From Bacillota bacterium (GTDB taxonomy: Bacteria; Bacillota; Clostridia; Acetivibrionales; DSM-1351): a stretch of DNA of 44,820 nt. The position numbers and the translations under genes are program-made. Below are positions 16,024 through 24,174 of this stretch, piece by piece. Location of the stretch: positions 1 through 44,820 of the forward strand of contig JAEZRV010000038.1 of the NCBI GenBank assembly GCA_023444055.1, given 5' to 3'. A model generated the notes under the pieces. That model did not search any database and was not told where the DNA came from. It saw only the letters and a program-made list of their open reading frames with translations. Every line of letters begins with the position of its first letter. Positions within the stretch are counted from its first letter, which is position 1.

Positions 16024-16836
16024 TTATGTAAAATTCAGTAAGTAAAAATTTCGTTCATCTATAAAATTAAATCCCACCCTTACTGCAGTTTTTTCAGAAG
16101 CTATATTTGACTTCATACAATTCCAATAAGCAGTAATGTTTTTATTCTTACAGCTATTTATTAGAAGTTCTGTCAATTTTGTTGCTATTCCTTTGTTTTT
16201 ATATTCCTCTAGTGTTTCAATATCAATAGCAAGCTTCTTATCATAAAAGGCTGTCCCTAAAATAATAGAGATTATTTTATTATTTTCTACTGCTATAAAA
16301 CCTTTTCCATGCTTTAGATACACTTCAATACTTCCCCAAGCCTCTAAAATTCGCTTGGTCATGAACTCTATATTTACGAAATCACTGGTTATGGTTTTTT
16401 TATTAACTTCTAAAAATTCATAATTTGGTGCCTTATTTATTATTTTTTCTTCTTGCATAGGTAATCTCATATATGTAAGCTCTTGTTCAATGTTAATATC
16501 ATATTCATCAAATAATTTTAATATATCTTCTTCTGCATCAATTAAATCTACTGAGAACTCAAAGGTTGTTGTACGATTTTCTTTAAGTTCTTTAAATAAT
16601 TCACCTTCTAAAAAAGACTTAAACGATAAATATTCTTCCTGATTGTTTAACTTGCCTAAGATACTGAAACCGCCAACAGGTTTAGAATACACAAGTGCAA
16701 AACATGGATTATCCAACTTATTAATCCAAATTTCACCTGATGAATTTCCAGCTAAAACACTTGTAAAACTTGGACAAGAATTTTCATTAGCAATTTGTTC
16801 TGCCCATTTTGAATTTCCCCTTTCTACCTTAAACAT
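16024..16836 (-). CDS. GNAT family acetyltransferase
   Basis: The 270-residue protein fits the two-part GNAT_acetyltran family (PF12746-like). The N-terminal half is of unknown role. In the C-terminal half, GFIAVENNKIISIILGTAFY and LEEYKNKGIATKLTELLI form the acetyl-CoA fold, with the Q/R-x-x-G-x-G/A loop here as YKNKGIA. It would transfer an acetyl group to an amine; the substrate is unknown. AAAGGGAAG precedes the ATG. It is a single gene flanked by remnants on both sides. Confidence 0.75.
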   Translation of the reverse strand: MFKVERGNSKWAEQIANENSCPSFTSVLAGNSSGEIWINKLDNPCFALVYSKPVGGFSILGKLNNQEEYLSFKSFLEGELFKELKENRTTTFEFSVDLIDAEEDILKLFDEYDINIEQELTYMRLPMQEEKIINKAPNYEFLEVNKKTITSDFVNIEFMTKRILEAWGSIEVYLKHGKGFIAVENNKIISIILGTAFYDKKLAIDIETLEEYKNKGIATKLTELLINSCKNKNITAYWNCMKSNIASEKTAVRVGFNFIDERNFYLLNFT

Positions 16837-16935
16837 ATCTTCCCTTTCGTCTCAAAAAGTAATTTGTTATACTTCAATTTATTATTATCTCATAAGTAGC
16901 TTCTAATTGATTTTACTCTATACCAAGGTAATTAG

Positions 16936-17353
16936 TTTGGGCAACTTACTTTAATCGGTATCGTTTCATATAATTTTCTACCATTACTCAGTTTCCCATA
17001 GCGATTATCACCTCAAACCCAAACAGTGCCGTCCTTTCCTAATGCCATTGTACAACCCGCATTTAATGATATAATTGGTTATTAATCCTGCTGTTATTGA
17101 TTTTATCTATTGATGTTAATTTTTCAGGTACCGGATTATTATAATTTGAACCGTTACCCAGTTGTCCGTAATAATTTTCTTCCCAAGCCCATAACGTACC
17201 GTCTTTTTTTAATGCAACATTAAAGCCCAAACCAGCAGACACTGCAGTAAATTTAGAGTTATGAGTTTCTGAAGTTGCTGATGCATTTAACGGGAAAAGT
17301 ATAATTGAGTTTAGAACTAAGCATACCGTCAAGAAATATAAAGCTTTTTTCAA
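16936..17353 (-). pseudogene. Decayed secreted RCC1-repeat protein
   Basis: The intact part (17353-17063, 96 codons) has a signal peptide (MKKALYFLTVCLVLN..., ending NASA) and one RCC1/BNR repeat, GFNVALKKDGTLWAWEENYY followed by GQLGNG. After a stop, a second repeat continues in another frame: AGCTMALGKDGTVWV, then a stop codon where the family has Trp, then GDNRYGKLSNG. RCC1-repeat propellers are common clostridial secreted proteins with many repeats. Here only two survive, separated by a frameshift and a nonsense change. Confidence 0.7.
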
Positions 17354-17495
17354 AATACTTTCTTTCTTTAAAATCTGGAGGATAAAATCATTACATTTTT
17401 TCTCGTAATCACCTGCCTAATTTGATACTATAAGTATACCACAAAAAGTGCTTGCAACACTAGCAATAACAATGCTCCTGGCGTTTTTTACAAAG

Positions 17496-17531
17496 AAAAG
17501 CCGTAGGCTATTTGCTATACCTACGACTTTT
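17496..17531 (-). terminator. Probable terminator of the GH5 cellulase gene
   Basis: A 12-bp stem (arms AAAAGCCGTAGG and CCTACGACTTTT on the plus strand, one G-T wobble) encloses a 12-nt loop about 80 bases after the cellulase stop. On the minus strand the stem runs into TTTTCTTTG. It may also work for the opposite strand. A smaller hairpin, CACTAA...TTAGTG, lies nearby at 17543-17562. Confidence 0.6.
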
Positions 17532-17608
17532 CCAAATGCTGCCACTAAGTGACTTTTTTAGTGCATCCAGTATCTTACACAGTTAAATTATAATATATGC
17601 TTCTGAAA

Positions 17609-19363
17609 TTAGTTTCCAAGTAAAATCATTTTCAACTTTGCAAAGTCAATGGCATTGATATCTCCATCCAAATTAATGTCTGCATTCTTTTTATTTATGC
17701 TATTAGATGAGTCTAGCAAGTATTTTTTTAACAATGCAAAATCTATTGCATCAATATTGCCATCTGCATTAACATCTCCAAGTTTTTCTCCAGTTTGTTC
17801 TTCTGGTAGGCCAATCAACTTAATATTATCAATATTTAAAGTGCCTGAATTACTGTTACCATACATAAAATGTAAAGAACCTACTTTGTATACGTCAAAA
17901 GTTTCACTGTTATCCTGTGCAGGTGGCTGATAATCCATTCTTCTTGTAAAAGCTGAAAATGGAATTTCAATTGTAGTCCAAGAGGTACTAGGTTTTATGA
18001 CATAAGTCCAGTGTTCTCCGTCTTCTCCTTCAATCTTACTTTGTTCAGCTATAAGTAGTCTAATTTCATTTGTGTTTGAGGATTTGATATCAAAAGATAT
18101 TTTTTGCCATTTCTCCCAATCTTGATTTCTATGTTTATTGTCTACAACACCCCAGTATCCATTTGATGAACCTGCATATGTTATTTCCAAACCTTTATTA
18201 GTTTTGCCACTAGAAATCTTACAGGATGCAGTAGCTTCAACACCTGAATATGCCGCCCACTGCAAATCACCTTCAAAATCTTCAACAAGCTGTTCCCCAT
18301 AAGCTGGTGTTGCAGGTATATGAGGAGGATCTGGATCTGTTTCAGTTGGAGGAGTCCAAGTATAGGTTGTCCCAGTAGTTAATATTGAATTTAAGATTTG
18401 CTGGTCAAACTTTCTGGTATCTCTATTATAAAATGCCATATCATTGTCAACAGAACCAAATACTCCATTATCCCAGGCTCCAGAAGCAAATCCATGTGAT
18501 GTGGCCTGATCGCTAACAAAATCCCACCATTTTATAGCAGAATTTCTATCGGAATGCCCCATTACACCATATTCTCCAAGATACACTGGTATGTTAGTTT
18601 TATCTGACCATTTTTTAACCTGGTTAAAAACCATATTTATGGCGTCCATATCATTTTTGGTTCCCCATGTACCCTGCCACTGGTGAGTGAAAGTGTATGG
18701 ATCATAGTAGTGAAAAGTTGCAATAAGATTTGGGTCGTTTGGAATTTCCAACAAACTTAATGTATTATAGCTATTCCAGAAACCTGATCCAAGAATTACA
18801 TTTCTAGTAGGATTAGTCTTTCTTATTATACTTAAAATCCTTCTGTTCATATCGTTTATCTGGCTATCTGTTATATTACCATGTGGCTCATTTAATATTT
18901 CAAAAACTAGATTTTCTGACTTGCCTTTAAAGCGTTCTGCAATTTGTTTCCATATTTTTTCAAAACGTCCAATATTTTGACTATAGTTATCCATAAGCCA
19001 AGTATCATGATGTGAATTAATTACCGTCACAAATCCACGAGAAAGTGACCAATTTACTACAGTTTCAATTCTATCTAAGAAGCTTTTGTCAACAGTATAA
19101 GGACTGTTTTTTTGAGTATGCTCATCCCAACGGATTGGAATTCTAATATGCTTGAAACCAGCCTGTTTATAATCATCAAAATAGTACTCCTGAGCTGCCT
19201 TCGACCAAGAGCCTTCCGTTGGTGCGTCAAACGTATTACCGAGGTTCATTCCTATTCCCATCTTTTTTACCATATCCTGAGGACTGGTAGCGCCATAGAC
19301 AGTCATAGGTAATAAGCTCATAATAATGCTGAGCGATAAAATAATTGCTAAAACCTTTTTCAT
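17609..19363 (-). CDS. Cellulosomal endoglucanase GH5-CBM11-like-dockerin (Cel5D-like)
   Basis: The 584-residue protein has a signal peptide (1-25), then a GH5 catalytic domain (about 28-340) with MGIGMNLGNTFDA, acid/base Glu159 in FEILNEPHG and nucleophile Glu264 in YLGEYGVMG. A Pro/Thr linker (TWTPPTETDPDPPHIP) and a CBM11-like beta-sandwich (about 360-515, VEDFEGDLQWAAYSG, SLHFMYGNSNSGTLNIDNI) follow. A type I dockerin (about 525-584) ends the chain, with two repeats GDVNADGNIDAIDFALLK and ADINLDGDINAIDFAKLK. Length and domain order match Cel5D of C. cellulolyticum. It cleaves beta-1,4-glucan and docks on the scaffoldin. A perfect promoter lies at 19435-19407 and GGGGGG precedes the ATG. 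Confidence 0.93.
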   Translation of the reverse strand: MKKVLAIILSLSIIMSLLPMTVYGATSPQDMVKKMGIGMNLGNTFDAPTEGSWSKAAQEYYFDDYKQAGFKHIRIPIRWDEHTQKNSPYTVDKSFLDRIETVVNWSLSRGFVTVINSHHDTWLMDNYSQNIGRFEKIWKQIAERFKGKSENLVFEILNEPHGNITDSQINDMNRRILSIIRKTNPTRNVILGSGFWNSYNTLSLLEIPNDPNLIATFHYYDPYTFTHQWQGTWGTKNDMDAINMVFNQVKKWSDKTNIPVYLGEYGVMGHSDRNSAIKWWDFVSDQATSHGFASGAWDNGVFGSVDNDMAFYNRDTRKFDQQILNSILTTGTTYTWTPPTETDPDPPHIPATPAYGEQLVEDFEGDLQWAAYSGVEATASCKISSGKTNKGLEITYAGSSNGYWGVVDNKHRNQDWEKWQKISFDIKSSNTNEIRLLIAEQSKIEGEDGEHWTYVIKPSTSWTTIEIPFSAFTRRMDYQPPAQDNSETFDVYKVGSLHFMYGNSNSGTLNIDNIKLIGLPEEQTGEKLGDVNADGNIDAIDFALLKKYLLDSSNSINKKNADINLDGDINAIDFAKLKMILLGN

Positions 19364-19406
19364 TAAATTTCCCCCCTGTGTAAATTTTTACATAATATCT
19401 AATTAA

Positions 19407-19435
19407 ATTATATAAACTTACATCTTTTATTTCAA
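19407..19435 (-). promoter_or_regulatory. SigmaA-type promoter of the GH5 cellulase
   Basis: On the minus strand TTGAAA (19435-19430), a 17-bp spacer and TATAAT (19412-19407). This gives transcription from about 19400 and a leader of about 37 nt before the cellulase ATG at 19363. Sequence match is strong (5/6 and 6/6). Confidence 0.75.
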
Positions 19436-19489
19436 TTGTCACATAGCACTCAATTGTACTATATTACTCAAACATTAAAAAATTTTTAT

Positions 19490-19509
19490 ACATAGAAGTA
19501 CCTCTATGT
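19490..19509. promoter_or_regulatory. 20-bp near-perfect palindrome between cellulase and AraC regulator genes (candidate operator)
   Basis: ACATAGAAGTACCTCTATGT is a palindrome apart from one mismatched position pair. It lies about 90-110 bp upstream of the cellulase start site and directly before a TATAAT (19518-19523) pointing toward the araC-type gene, where it would cover the -35 region. Position and symmetry suggest a regulator site that could both control the cellulase and repress the regulator. Binding by the adjacent AraC protein is inference. Confidence 0.5.
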
Positions 19510-19629
19510 GTTATCATTATAATGTCTAGAAGCATTCGAGGCATAGAACAGGAAAGTGCATTTTTAACATCATGAAAGAATAAGAATTAGTACTGTTTAA
19601 AAGCACTAATAAGGGAGATTTGGTGTAGT

Positions 19630-20532
19630 ATGATTAATGACAAGCAATCAATATTTAATCCCTATATTATTGAGGTTTTTTGCATCAATGAAAAAAATGT
19701 CCCCTATCCTGTGGGAACACATTTTGAAAAGAGAGTTGTCAGGTTCTATGAGCTTGAACTAATTACAGGAGGAAGCGGAACTATTATTACCAACGGTGAA
19801 ACTGCTAAAGCCTCAAAAGGTGATGTGTTTTTAAGAGAGCCTGGCACAATAGTCGAAGGATATTCCGGTTATTATTTTATTGTCATCGTGTTTGACTCTT
19901 TTTATGATATCTCCAGCAAAGATATTTACGCAACCTCTTCCCCTTACTGGATTACAGATGAAAAAGAAATGCTCTCCAATACTGGATTTTTTAACGACAT
20001 ACCTTATAAACTTACAACTTATAATTATGAGATTGAGTATTTATTCCAATCCGTATTCAATGAGTTTATCAAAAAGCAGCAGAATTGCCAGTTGATTTTG
20101 AAGGCGCACCTTATGAATATACTAAATCTCTTACTTGTTTCCCCCGAAGACACCATTAAAAGAATCAATACACGGTCTTTTGAAAATAATTATGAACTAA
20201 TAAAGTCTTCTCAAAAGTACATAGATAACAACCTACATAAGGATTTAACCTTGCTAGACCTCGCCGAAAGGTGTGGAGTTAGTAAAAATTTCTATTGCAA
20301 GATATTCAAAAGTATAATCGGACTATCACCATTTGATTATATTATTCAAAGCCGGATGAATACCGCAAAAAGATTATTGACTACAACGAATATAAAAATA
20401 TCGGATATTAGTATTATGTGTGGAATAAACAACATAACATACTTCCATAAGCTTTTTAAAAAACATGTTAATATGACTCCTGCAAATTTTCGTGAAAGAT
20501 TCGGTTTCATGAAAGCAAATTACAAATTGTGA
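19630..20532 (+). CDS. AraC family transcriptional regulator
   Basis: The 300-residue protein has an N-terminal cupin-like effector domain (about 20-160, YELELITGGSGTIITNGETA) and a C-terminal AraC double helix-turn-helix (about 195-295: LLDLAERCGVSKNFYCKIFK, then IKISDISIMCGINNITYFHK and LFKKHVNMTPANFR). It is transcribed divergently from the GH5 cellulase and is the obvious candidate to control it in response to a sugar, but the ligand is unknown. AAGGGAG precedes the ATG. Confidence 0.88.
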   Translation: MINDKQSIFNPYIIEVFCINEKNVPYPVGTHFEKRVVRFYELELITGGSGTIITNGETAKASKGDVFLREPGTIVEGYSGYYFIVIVFDSFYDISSKDIYATSSPYWITDEKEMLSNTGFFNDIPYKLTTYNYEIEYLFQSVFNEFIKKQQNCQLILKAHLMNILNLLLVSPEDTIKRINTRSFENNYELIKSSQKYIDNNLHKDLTLLDLAERCGVSKNFYCKIFKSIIGLSPFDYIIQSRMNTAKRLLTTTNIKISDISIMCGINNITYFHKLFKKHVNMTPANFRERFGFMKANYKL

Positions 20533-20655
20533 TTCTCATTTTCTGTATCAACGGACTTAGAATATAGCAAGGAATTAAAAAATATACCCATAAAAGTAAA
20601 TTCCAAGGCAGAATCCCCATATATTTTAGCTTTTAATCCTTATTCTATTTATCAC

Positions 20656-21141
20656 TTAACTCTTTACAGGATAATTTATATTACCAAGTATCTGCTTAAC
20701 TATCTCTGAAAGGTCATCATCATCTATTGTTCCATTCTTGACAATATCAGCATCATACTTTGTTGTATCTGTATCAGCTACAGCATCCCCATAATACCAT
20801 GCATCTATTGCCAAATCTAAAAGTGTAAATTCTCCGGAACGGTTTATATCACTTGTAAAAGGCACTATTTGGACAATCTTTTCACCACAATATTCTTCTT
20901 TCACATCTTCTTCAAGGGTTGAATTATCTGCAATACGCCCGTTTGTAATATCTATCTTAGCTTCGCCTGTTGCTTTAGCTTTAAATGTCAGCTTCAATAA
21001 TACTTTATCTCCGTTCGCAGCATTTGCTTTACCGAGACTTGCTGTTATGTAGCGTTTTATACCTTCTGCTACACTGTTTTCTTTGAAAATTTTTATTCCA
21101 TTAGCCCCCTCTGCACTTATCTTTTTAAATCTTTCATAAAG
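20656..21141 (-). pseudogene. Truncated cohesin-dockerin module, relative of the 2619-4478 protein
   Basis: The 162-codon open frame has no usable start and is closed upstream by TGA. It begins inside a cohesin domain (RFKKISAEGANGIKIFKE) and continues through RYITASLGKANAANGDK and GRIADNSTLEEDVKEEYCGE to a dockerin, ending NYPVKS. It is about three quarters identical to the C terminus of the protein at 2619-4478. The second dockerin loop reads DADIVKNGTIDD, where position 5 of the loop is Val instead of Asp, so calcium binding is probably weakened. The 5' part of the gene (signal peptide and other domains) is missing. Confidence 0.75.
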
Positions 21142-21586
21142 TCATCCTCCAAATTGTATTTTTATCCTCTAGTTCCTTTAGTTTAGTAGTATTTAGATAA
21201 TTTAAATTTACGGGTTAGTTTGTAGAATATAACATGATTTCATCAGTTTCATCACACCCGGAGATCGAATTAACTAATTTACTATCGTTTTAAGAATCTC
21301 CATTTGCCTTTATAAAAAACTTCTCTATCCGAAGCAGTGTCTGACACTTTTCTTGGTTTTTGAATTTCAACCGTATTCTAGATAATCTTTAGAGTATTAA
21401 CGATACCATATGAGGATTTTTACTATGAATTTGCAAAGGAGCACCGCTTGCTACTTCTTTAAAGTAGTCTTGCGACACTCCCACTTATTTAGTACGGATG
21501 AATCAACACGTTGGGATTTAAACTTTGATACTATTCTAAAAAATAAAACACCCCTAAATTAACGTATGAGCCCTCTTTTTTAAACA
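21142..21586. other. Intergenic region, only faint coding traces
   Basis: No gene is supported in these 445 bases. On the minus strand a short stretch around 21385-21290 reads as protein-like sequence (EIQKPRKVSDTASDREVFYK) after a stop codon. It may be decayed DNA from the event that truncated the adjacent cohesin-dockerin gene. The family is not recognised. Confidence 0.3.
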
Positions 21587-22288
21587 CTAATATGCTTTAA
21601 ACCATATACCACTAGTACCATTATCTTGTGTACCATATGTAATTAAAGGTTTTTTATCATCAGATTTTACTTTAAATACTGCCCAGCCTTCCTTCGATTC
21701 ACCTTTATATAATGCTTCATTTATAGTTGGTATGGGTAATTCAGTTATTGACATAGGTCCATATTTCTCTCCCTTTTCAGATACTAATGTAAATGATCCG
21801 TTAAAAATAAATAGGGCTCTATTTTCTTCAATGTCTTTAAGATCAAATTTAATTTTTGCAATGATAAACTCATACCCTTTTTCTGGTTGCAATTTATTAC
21901 CGTCAATCTTTTTTATTAAATCCCAAGCCTTGTCGCCTCTAACTAATTCATTAATTGTAATATCAGCCTTGTAGAAGCTTGCATATAGTGTTTGCTTTGT
22001 TCCTATAGAAGCCGGATTATTCATAGAGTACTTATTTGCTTCTGAAGCTTCACCTAGATTAATCTTTTTGCCTTTAGTATCCAATACATACTTAATTCCT
22101 AAATTGTCTGCCAGCTGTTTCATATTTGCATAGTATGTACCGTTAATAGTAACAATATCTTGTTTTACTTTTTTACCATTTACTGTAGTTAATATATTGC
22201 TTTTAATTGCAGTTAAATTCGCTGCTGCAAATGAAATAGTACCAGTTAATAGTGCCCCAACAACGAGCCCTGCTATAAATCTCTTCAA
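21587..22288 (-). CDS. Secreted protein with stalk-like N terminus and DUF4352-like domain
   Basis: The protein begins MKRFIAGLVVGALLTGTISF, a signal peptide or membrane anchor. Residues about 30-70 (TVNGKKVKQDIVTINGTYYA, QLADNLGIKY) resemble the copper amine oxidase-like stalk domain of Firmicutes. Residues about 90-233 resemble DUF4352 immunoglobulin-like domains (YEFIIAKIKFDLKDIEENRA, EGWAVFKV). I use the TTG at 22288, about 10 bases after AGGAG. A GTG at 22297 abuts the Shine-Dalgarno and cannot be used. The role is unknown, likely at the cell surface. Confidence 0.7.
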   Translation of the reverse strand: MKRFIAGLVVGALLTGTISFAAANLTAIKSNILTTVNGKKVKQDIVTINGTYYANMKQLADNLGIKYVLDTKGKKINLGEASEANKYSMNNPASIGTKQTLYASFYKADITINELVRGDKAWDLIKKIDGNKLQPEKGYEFIIAKIKFDLKDIEENRALFIFNGSFTLVSEKGEKYGPMSITELPIPTINEALYKGESKEGWAVFKVKSDDKKPLITYGTQDNGTSGIWFKAY

Positions 22289-22582
22289 GCTAATCACGCT
22301 CCTAAAATTTTTGTTTTAATATACCACATATTGTTATTTATTGCAATACATTATAATTTATAAAACTTATGTAAGTTGAATAAAAAAGTAAATTCCACTA
22401 ATTCATATAAAATTAAAATTGGTTTATATTGTTCTTTCGTAGCTGCAAATTGATGTTAGTTTATCTAAAATCCTCGAATGAAGTATTATATACACTAATT
22501 TTTTTATATTCTTTAAATTTTTCTTTTGAGTATCATAACTATATTTTTATAGTCCATGGTTAATTATCATTGTACAATGTTT

Positions 22583-23920
22583 TTATAAGATTCTCGATTT
22601 ATTCTTCCTATAATATAGAAATCCTACAAGCATGATGAAGAGGCAAACTAGGAAATAATACATGAATAGCGGATGCGTTATACTTCCTGAGATGATTACC
22701 AGCGAGCCAATGCAAGCCAAAATTGGAATAAGAAAACCCTTTATCTTACTCTTTATCTGTCCCTGTTTTGAAAGCTTCATAACTGCAAAGTAGAGTACGA
22801 TGTAATTTAAATAGCTTACGCCGATTGCAATCTCAGATACATCTCCCTGTATACCGTTTTTCTGGGTAATATAGTGGATTGCTAACCATATTAAAGAAAG
22901 TAAATATGCAAATATCGAAGAATTAAAGGGCATGCCAGCAAGCTTTGCATTCTCTTTCTTAAGGACTTCACTCCCCGGTATCATATTCCGAAGCGCCAAA
23001 GAATAAGGCATACGGATAAAGCCAAGTGTAAGGCCATTCACTGTACCAAGAACTGAGATAACCACAAAGATGAGTATGAATTTTGCTCCAATATTACCAA
23101 ACAGCATGGTGGCAACTGTAAAGACTGAGCTATCTCCCTGTTCCAGAATTTTATCAGGACCAAGTAATGCTGTAAGTCCTACAAAGTACATCACATAGGC
23201 AATCAGTATAACCAAAGGAGAGATAGTAAGTGCCAACGGCAGATTTCGTTTACTGTTCTTAATCTCGTTACAGATAGAAGTTGAAACAATCCATCCGTCA
23301 AAGGAAAAAGCAATTGGGGCAAAGGCTGCCAGCCATCCACTGGTCTTTGTAGCCTGACCAAAGCCTGCCACACCTTCCGTTATTAGCTCCTGAGGTTTCC
23401 CAAGAAATAATCCTACGAGAGCAATAATTAGCAATGGAATTATCTTGATAATCATTGCAGTATTTTGGAAATACCCTCCAGCTTTCGCTGATATTGTATT
23501 GATGGTAAACAACAATGTAAGGCAGACGAAGCCGATGATCGTCGTGCGTTCCAAAGTTATTTTCAAGCCGAATAATTGGCTAATATAAATTCCTGTTACC
23601 CATGAAACGACTGCGGCTAGGGCGGGTAGATATAAAAAGGTCTGAAACCAACCAAAAACACAGGAAGATCCAACACCTACAAATTCCTCTGTGTAAGCAA
23701 TCAGTCCGCCGGGCTTGTCCGTTCGTGTAGCAAGCTGGGAGATAGTCAGACATCCGAATACAATCGCTATGGCCGCAACAATGAATATAATAATTCCTAA
23801 TAAAACATTTCCTTTCGTATAACTAAGTACATTATCCGCCTTAAAAAAAATGCCTGATCCTATGACAACTCCAATAATCATTGTAACCGCTGTAAACAAA
23901 CCATATCTTTTCTTATCCAT
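22583..23920 (-). CDS. APC family amino acid permease
   Basis: The 445-residue protein has about 12 hydrophobic segments and the first-helix motif GVVIGSGIFFKADNVL, the substrate-binding unwound helix of APC amino acid/polyamine transporters. It resembles the serine/threonine exchanger and LAT-like branch. It would move amino acids across the cytoplasmic membrane by exchange or symport; the substrate is not predictable. AAGGAGAAG lies before the ATG. It stands alone with intergenic gaps of about 250-300 bases on each side. Confidence 0.85.
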   Translation of the reverse strand: MDKKRYGLFTAVTMIIGVVIGSGIFFKADNVLSYTKGNVLLGIIIFIVAAIAIVFGCLTISQLATRTDKPGGLIAYTEEFVGVGSSCVFGWFQTFLYLPALAAVVSWVTGIYISQLFGLKITLERTTIIGFVCLTLLFTINTISAKAGGYFQNTAMIIKIIPLLIIALVGLFLGKPQELITEGVAGFGQATKTSGWLAAFAPIAFSFDGWIVSTSICNEIKNSKRNLPLALTISPLVILIAYVMYFVGLTALLGPDKILEQGDSSVFTVATMLFGNIGAKFILIFVVISVLGTVNGLTLGFIRMPYSLALRNMIPGSEVLKKENAKLAGMPFNSSIFAYLLSLIWLAIHYITQKNGIQGDVSEIAIGVSYLNYIVLYFAVMKLSKQGQIKSKIKGFLIPILACIGSLVIISGSITHPLFMYYFLVCLFIMLVGFLYYRKNKSRIL

Positions 23921-24174
23921 ATAAAATTTTTCTTCTCCTTGTTATAATATTAATTTCCTTATAATCAATAATTTATGTGATTTCTTAGTCCCAATTTTAC
24001 AGCAACCTTAATGATATATATTATTATTGACTAAGTAGAAGAAGAATTTTTTATATATTATCGTGTAATACATCTTTTCAAATACATATTAATTTAATAT
24101 TTTAAAATAATATTGCATTATAAAAGAGCATTACTTCTGTTTAAATCTATTTCAACAAATAAAAAACTAGAGTA

